Positions 6,665 to 10,195 of a stretch of 10,195 bases of DNA are shown here, piece by piece. Origin of the DNA: Flavobacteriales bacterium (GTDB lineage Bacteria > Bacteroidota > Bacteroidia > NS11-12g > UBA955); the NCBI GenBank assembly GCA_947450405.1, contig CANFVI010000051.1:1-10195 (forward strand), in the 5' to 3' direction. A program made the position numbers and the translations under genes. The notes below the pieces were generated by a model. That model did not search any database. It saw nothing but the letters and a program-made list of their open reading frames with translations, and was not told where the DNA came from. Within the stretch, counting starts at the first letter, position 1. The number at the start of each line of letters is the position of its first letter.

Positions 6665-6698
6665 CAAAAATAGTTTGATTCAGTTGTTTTACTGCAAA
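6665..6698 (-). promoter_or_regulatory. Bacteroidota-type promoter of the lhgO/SprT-like operon
   Basis: On the minus strand TTTG (6695-6698), a 22-nt spacer and TATTTTTG (6665-6672) match the TTTG / TAnnTTTG consensus. The predicted transcription start near 6661 falls on the first of two tandem ATG codons (6662 and 6659), so the mRNA would be leaderless or have a leader of about 2 nt. Confidence 0.65.
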
Positions 6699-6825
6699 TA
6701 TGAAATTTGTTTTTATTTTTTTGAGGGACATTTTATCAACTCACAAATTCAATCAACCAAAATCTTGCATGTTGCTTTTCGCAAAATTATTCACGAAATT
6801 AGAACTACAATAACAGAAAGACACC

Positions 6826-8070
6826 GTGAAAGAGCTTGTAATTCAACAATTCTGGGATGCCAAAATGGTATTTGGCAAACAACTAAAAACCACCCAAAAC
6901 CAATCCATTATTATTCTAAATTTCGGCAAACTAAACCATGCACAAGGTCCTGATTTTCTTGAGGCAGAGGTTGAAATTGATGGGGTCAGAAATTATGGTG
7001 CAGTTGAAATTCATGTCAATGCCAGTGATTGGTTCAAACACAAACATGAAAGTGATGAAAAATACACTTCTGTTATTTTGCATGTGGTTTGGAATAACGA
7101 CAAAAATGCAACTGATAAATCAGGCAGAATACTCCCTGTTTTGGAGTTGCAAAATTATTTTGCAAAAAAAGAATTGCAAAATTTGCAAATAATTAACACC
7201 CTAAATGGTGAATTTCCTTGCCAACAATTTCAGAACAAAGTACTGTTGTCGGACAAATATCAGCAACTCACATTTGCACAATCTGAGCGTTGGAACCGCA
7301 AAGCAGAAGAAGTAATTATCAATCACCACAAATACAAGGGCGACTGGCAAAAAACCATCATGGTGCAAATTGCCAAATATTGGGTAGATGCACAAAATAG
7401 AGAATCGATGATATGGTTGGCAGAACATTCCGAGTTAAATAGAATGCAACGATTTTCTCATCATGAAATGTTGGCTTATTGGTTAGGGAGAAGCCAACTC
7501 AAATTAGATAATCAAGTTATCAAATCGAAGGAAGCTAAACTCATTGAAACGTATGTTTTTCTTCAACGGAAATTTGACATTGAAACACCAAAACTAAATT
7601 GGTATTTCGGCAAAATAAGACCCAATGCATTTCCAAATATTCGATTATGGCAATGGGCGCAATGGCTTAGTAAAAATGAATGTAACTTGTCAAACTGGTT
7701 AGAGTTAACTTCTTATGAAGCGTTGGTTGAGGCTTTGAGTACTTCAAGTGAATGGATAAATCCCAAGACTCAAGAACCAGAAATCATTATCAATGGAATG
7801 CAACACATACAACAACTCATTATCAATGCTGTTGTTCCTATTTGGTTGGCTTATGGGAAATTACACCATAATCAAAATTTTGCAGATCATGGTATTCAAA
7901 TCCTTGAACGAATTTCACCAGAAACAAACAATATTACCCGAAAAATGAATTGGTTAAACATCATGAATTATTCAGCAAAAAACAGCCAGCAACTCATGGC
8001 ACAATATGACCACTATTGTAAACCAAAGAAATGTTTAGAATGTATGATAGGGCAAACTATATTAAGGTGA
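6826..8070 (+). CDS. DUF2851 family protein, function unknown
   Basis: The 414-residue soluble protein has no signal peptide or membrane segment. The N-terminal ~110 residues carry the family hallmarks: FGKLNHAQGPDF (33-44), GAVEIH (58-63), SDW (67-69), H-x-H (72, 74), Asp77, Tyr80 and VILHVVWNND (83-92). A Pro-Cys at 131-132 and a C-terminal Cys cluster C-x4-C-x2-C (398, 403, 406), preceded by His396, could bind a metal or an Fe-S cluster. The C-terminal two-thirds is rich in Trp, Gln and helix-forming sequence. DUF2851 is, to my knowledge, mostly confined to Bacteroidota and has no assigned function. The start is GTG at 6826: an in-frame stop lies at 6811-6813 and the conserved FW near residue 9 precedes the first ATG (codon 14). 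There is only a weak purine-rich stretch (AGAAAG) upstream. I found no convincing promoter in the 166-bp divergent spacer, which holds the lhgO promoter and nothing else clear. Confidence 0.82.
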   Translation: MKELVIQQFWDAKMVFGKQLKTTQNQSIIILNFGKLNHAQGPDFLEAEVEIDGVRNYGAVEIHVNASDWFKHKHESDEKYTSVILHVVWNNDKNATDKSGRILPVLELQNYFAKKELQNLQIINTLNGEFPCQQFQNKVLLSDKYQQLTFAQSERWNRKAEEVIINHHKYKGDWQKTIMVQIAKYWVDAQNRESMIWLAEHSELNRMQRFSHHEMLAYWLGRSQLKLDNQVIKSKEAKLIETYVFLQRKFDIETPKLNWYFGKIRPNAFPNIRLWQWAQWLSKNECNLSNWLELTSYEALVEALSTSSEWINPKTQEPEIIINGMQHIQQLIINAVVPIWLAYGKLHHNQNFADHGIQILERISPETNNITRKMNWLNIMNYSAKNSQQLMAQYDHYCKPKKCLECMIGQTILR

Positions 8071-8082
8071 ATGCCTTAATAT
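8059..8082. terminator. Hairpin between convergent DUF2851 and CDF genes, possible bidirectional terminator
   Basis: A perfect 9-bp inverted repeat, ATATTAAGG (8059-8067) and CCTTAATAT (8074-8082), encloses a 6-nt loop that contains most of the DUF2851 stop codon. The right arm ends at the CDF stop. No T-run follows on either strand, so termination may be weak, but its position exactly between two convergent genes suggests this role. Confidence 0.45.
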
Positions 8083-8951
8083 CAATTTGAAAAGACTTCT
8101 GTTTCGAGCGTAGTGTGTTGAATGCGATGTTTTTTAAGCATCACCCGAATTTCCTCTTTTATTTCTTCCTGTTTAGAAAGTGTTTGTTCATTTTCTAACA
8201 CAATTGTGGCAGTAAGTGCATTTCTCGTTGTGCTTATTGCCCACAAATGGAAATTCCGAATATGTTTCACCCCTTCTAGCGATTCAAGCTCTTCCTGAAT
8301 TGAAATGGTATCCAATCCCTCCGGCACCCCATCTAAACTCAGTTTTAGGCTACTGCTAAACAACGACAACGTACCCCAAAGAATTACAAAACAAATGCCT
8401 AACCCCAAAACTGGGTCTATCCATTGCCAACCCCATAAATTCATTGCCAATCCACCAAAAACAACCGCCAATGAAACCAACGCATCGGCTGCCATATGTA
8501 AAAATGCGGCTCTATTATTCAACTCATTGCTTCTAACAAACATCAAGGCTGTAACTGTGTTGATGACAACGCCAATTCCTGCAACAATACTCACAATGAA
8601 TCCATCAGGATGATTTGGCACTTTTAATCGCGCTACTGCATCAATTCCCATTGAACCTACTGCAATAAACAGTAATATGCAATTTGCCAAGGAAGCCAAT
8701 ATGGTACCTTTGCTAAAACCATAGGTATAAGTTGATGAGGGACTTTTGGTAGCCATTTTAAAGGCGAACCAACTGATAATTAAACCAGCTACGTCGCCTA
8801 GGTTATGCCAAGCATCTGCCAATAAGGAAAGAGAATTTATTTGATAGCCAAAACCAAGTTCAATCAATACAAAAACGAAATTGAGAATAATTCCTACAAG
8901 GAATTTCCTCCCCATTTCTAAGTGGTGATCGTGATGGTCGTGGTTATGCAT
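8082..8951 (-). CDS. Cation diffusion facilitator (CDF) zinc exporter, CzcD/ZitB-like
   Basis: The 289-residue inner-membrane protein has about six hydrophobic segments and a cytosolic C-terminal domain (from ~residue 205), matching CDF Zn2+/H+ antiporters. The transport site is intact: LADAWHNLGD in TM2 gives His49 and Asp53 (with Asp46 at the preceding position), and HMAAD in TM5 gives His152 and Asp156. The His-Asp/His-Asp arrangement favours zinc, with cadmium possible. The N-terminus is very His-rich (MHNHDHHDHH), a likely metal-sensing or delivery tail typical of the ZitB/CzcD group. The C-terminal domain keeps the ferredoxin-like core with FHLWAIS. Its ATG shares one base with the stop of the upstream E2 gene (TAATG), so it should be co-transcribed and translationally coupled. 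It could have an internal promoter as well, but none was found in the overlap region. Confidence 0.9.
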   Translation of the reverse strand: MHNHDHHDHHLEMGRKFLVGIILNFVFVLIELGFGYQINSLSLLADAWHNLGDVAGLIISWFAFKMATKSPSSTYTYGFSKGTILASLANCILLFIAVGSMGIDAVARLKVPNHPDGFIVSIVAGIGVVINTVTALMFVRSNELNNRAAFLHMAADALVSLAVVFGGLAMNLWGWQWIDPVLGLGICFVILWGTLSLFSSSLKLSLDGVPEGLDTISIQEELESLEGVKHIRNFHLWAISTTRNALTATIVLENEQTLSKQEEIKEEIRVMLKKHRIQHTTLETEVFSN

Positions 8952-10195
8952 TAAAGCCCAAGAACTTTTTCTTGAGGGTTTTTACCATCAAGCATCATTT
9001 CAGGGTTTTCGAGTAGATTTTTCACTCTTACCAAGAAACTCACACTTTCACGACCGTCGATAATACGGTGATCATAAGAAAGAGCCAAATACATCATCGG
9101 ACGAATTACAACTTGTCCATTTTCAGCGATTGGGCGTTCGATAATATTATGCATTCCCAAAATACCAGATTGAGGTTGGTTAATAATAGGGGTAGACATC
9201 ATTGAGCCAAATACGCCACCATTGGTAATGGTAAATGTACCGCCGGTCATTTCGTCGATGGTTAATTTATTGTCACGTGCTTTTCCTGCAAGGCGTTTCA
9301 CTTCCTTTTCAATTTCATCGAGCGACATATTTTCGGCAGAGCGAATAACCGGAACCACCAATCCTTTTGGTGCACTTACTGCAATTGAAATATCGCAATA
9401 ATCGTGGTATACAATTTCTTCACCTTCAATTGAAGCATTAACAGCAGGCCAATCTTGAAGCGCAATACAAACGGCGCGGGTAAAGAAGCTCATAAAGCCT
9501 AAACCAACACCAAATTGCTCTTCGAAGCGTTTTTTATATTTTGCACGTAAATCCATTACTGGCTTCATGTTTACTTCGTTAAACGTAGTTAACATGGCTG
9601 TTTCATTTTTGGCCGCAACCAAACGTTTAGAAACAGTTTTACGCAAATTGCTCATTTTTTCTCTACGTGCATTTCTGCCAGTAGTTTTAGAACCAGATTG
9701 CTTTACACCACCAATTTTAACGATGGCTTCAAGTGCATCTAATTTGGTAATTTTACCATTAGAACCTGTGCCTTTTACTTGAGAAGCATCAATTCCATAC
9801 TCTTGAAGCAATTGCAATGCCATTGGCGAAGCAAGTACATCAGAAGCAACAACCATAGCAGGTTTCGCATCAGCAACAGGAACTGCTGCTTTCGCAGGAG
9901 CCGCTTTTTCTTCTTTTACTGCAGCTATAGGAGCGGCAGTTGGAGTTGCAGAAGCAGGTCTTGCAGCCTCTGTATTAATTACAGCAATAACAGTATTAAT
10001 GGCAATGGTATCGCCAATATTACCAATTAGTTTTTCAACAACGCCTGCTTTTTCAGCATTCACTTCAAAAGTAGCTTTGTCGCTTTCAAATTCAGCAATT
10101 GGGGCATCCATTTCAACCCAATCACCTTCTTTCACTAACCAATTAGCAATGGTTACTTCACTTACGGATTCGCCCGGTGCGGGCACGATAATTTC
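8951..10195 (-). CDS. sucB: 2-oxoglutarate dehydrogenase E2, dihydrolipoyllysine-residue succinyltransferase (N-terminus outside window)
   Basis: The 414 visible residues cover nearly all of an E2 core enzyme, which transfers the succinyl group from lipoamide to CoA. The reading frame stays open to the right edge, and the first visible residues are EIIVPAPGES, so only the start codon and a few residues are missing. The domain order is: a lipoyl domain (first ~75 residues), with the lipoyl-lysine in ESDKATFEV (Lys40 of the visible sequence); an Ala/Pro-rich hinge; a peripheral subunit-binding domain, VLASPMALQLLQEYGID to NGKITKLDAL; a second basic linker; and the catalytic domain ending in SYDHRIIDG. 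The catalytic His (376) and Asp (380) of HxxxDG are present. The motif suits the 2-oxoglutarate type over the pyruvate type, which is less certain than the E2 assignment. The E1 gene probably lies upstream, outside the window. The gene's stop overlaps the CDF start. A hairpin lies in its last codons (8957-8977). Confidence 0.92.
   Translation of the reverse strand, partial: EIIVPAPGESVSEVTIANWLVKEGDWVEMDAPIAEFESDKATFEVNAEKAGVVEKLIGNIGDTIAINTVIAVINTEAARPASATPTAAPIAAVKEEKAAPAKAAVPVADAKPAMVVASDVLASPMALQLLQEYGIDASQVKGTGSNGKITKLDALEAIVKIGGVKQSGSKTTGRNARREKMSNLRKTVSKRLVAAKNETAMLTTFNEVNMKPVMDLRAKYKKRFEEQFGVGLGFMSFFTRAVCIALQDWPAVNASIEGEEIVYHDYCDISIAVSAPKGLVVPVIRSAENMSLDEIEKEVKRLAGKARDNKLTIDEMTGGTFTITNGGVFGSMMSTPIINQPQSGILGMHNIIERPIAENGQVVIRPMMYLALSYDHRIIDGRESVSFLVRVKNLLENPEMMLDGKNPQEKVLGL
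8957..8977 (-). other. Hairpin in the last codons of sucB, covering the CDF ribosome-binding region
   Basis: On the minus strand CAAGAA (8974-8969) pairs with TTCTTG (8964-8959) around a 4-nt AAAG loop, with two further C-G pairs after a 1-nt bulge. It ends 5 nt before the CDF ATG at 8951, so it covers the position where a ribosome-binding site for the exporter would lie. It could favour coupled translation, or reduce exporter expression relative to E2. Confidence 0.35.

Noticed and set aside
6660..6731. Longer lhgO start at 6731 (about 24 extra residues)
   Set aside because: The extension is not conserved in type and covers the consensus promoter; FAD enzymes of this family start just before the first beta strand.
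6700..6825. Promoter for the DUF2851 gene in the divergent spacer
   Set aside because: The best candidate (TA followed by a long T-run and G, 6714-6723) has wrong spacing within the box and no TTTG at the right distance, so I did not list it.
6573..6953. Plus-strand reading frame of 126 codons across the lhgO/DUF2851 spacer
   Set aside because: It overlaps the start of lhgO antisense and the start of DUF2851 in another frame. The translation has no family features, and both overlapping genes are well supported.
8305..8613. Plus-strand reading frame of 102 codons inside the CDF gene
   Set aside because: It is fully antisense to a strongly supported membrane transporter, with composition expected of an antisense shadow.
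10184..10186. GTG at 10186 as the start of the E2 gene
   Set aside because: The frame stays open to the window edge and the preceding codons read EII, as in the usual E2 N-terminus EIIVPxPGES, so this GTG is an internal Val and the gene is truncated by the window.
1..10195. CRISPR arrays, tRNA or rRNA genes, insertion sequences, att sites or a defence or phage island
   Set aside because: I saw no spaced direct repeats, transposase or integrase motifs, tRNA-like cloverleaf or clear change in base composition. Apart from the Ala-rich, slightly GC-richer E2 gene, composition looks uniform.

Overview
The window looks like a stretch of a Bacteroidota (Bacteroidetes) chromosome. The DNA is AT-rich, Shine-Dalgarno sequences are largely absent, and two strong promoters match the Bacteroidota consensus (TTTG, 17-23 nt, TAnnTTTG). 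The gene families also fit the phylum: DUF2851, a YCF48/BNR-type secreted repeat protein with a signal peptide ending in LAQ, a SprT-like protein, and a GT2/GT-C pair. The order or genus cannot be fixed from this sequence. I see no phage, IS element, CRISPR array, tRNA, rRNA or other sign of an accessory island. It reads as ordinary core and semi-core chromosome.

Layout, left to right. (1) 1-383, minus: the N-terminal half of a cysteine-rich (CCG domain) Fe-S protein that runs off the left edge. (2) 463-490: a strong intrinsic terminator serving the tandem UspA-like protein at 508-1308 (minus). (3) A 60-bp divergent spacer, then a secreted BNR/YCF48-like protein at 1369-2589 (plus), whose end overlaps the next, convergent gene by 9 bp. 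(4) A minus-strand pair read from right to left: a polyprenyl-phosphate-type GT2 glycosyltransferase (4030-4746), then a multi-spanning GT-C-type membrane protein (2581-4029) whose ATG directly follows the GT2 stop. (5) A second minus-strand pair: L-2-hydroxyglutarate oxidase (5451-6659), then a SprT-like metalloprotease-fold protein (4829-5446) that uses a TTG start and ends in a hairpin. (6) A divergent spacer and a DUF2851 protein (6826-8070, plus, GTG start). (7) A minus-strand pair: the E2 subunit of 2-oxoglutarate dehydrogenase (8951-10195, entering from the right edge) followed, with a TAATG overlap, by a CDF zinc exporter (8082-8951).

Functional links. The GT2 enzyme probably makes a lipid-linked sugar that the GT-C enzyme transfers across the membrane to an unknown acceptor. 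L-2-hydroxyglutarate oxidase returns a by-product of 2-oxoglutarate metabolism to 2-oxoglutarate, the substrate of the complex whose E2 is encoded at the right end, but the two genes are in separate transcription units. The E2/zinc-exporter overlap may matter because zinc is a known inhibitor of this dehydrogenase complex.

Nothing here amounts to a clearly new multi-gene system. The most informative unusual points are two consensus promoters placed so close to the start codon that the mRNAs should be essentially leaderless, hairpins placed over two operon junctions, the overlapped E2/zinc-exporter pair, and the conserved charged and cysteine positions of the uncharacterised DUF2851 protein.
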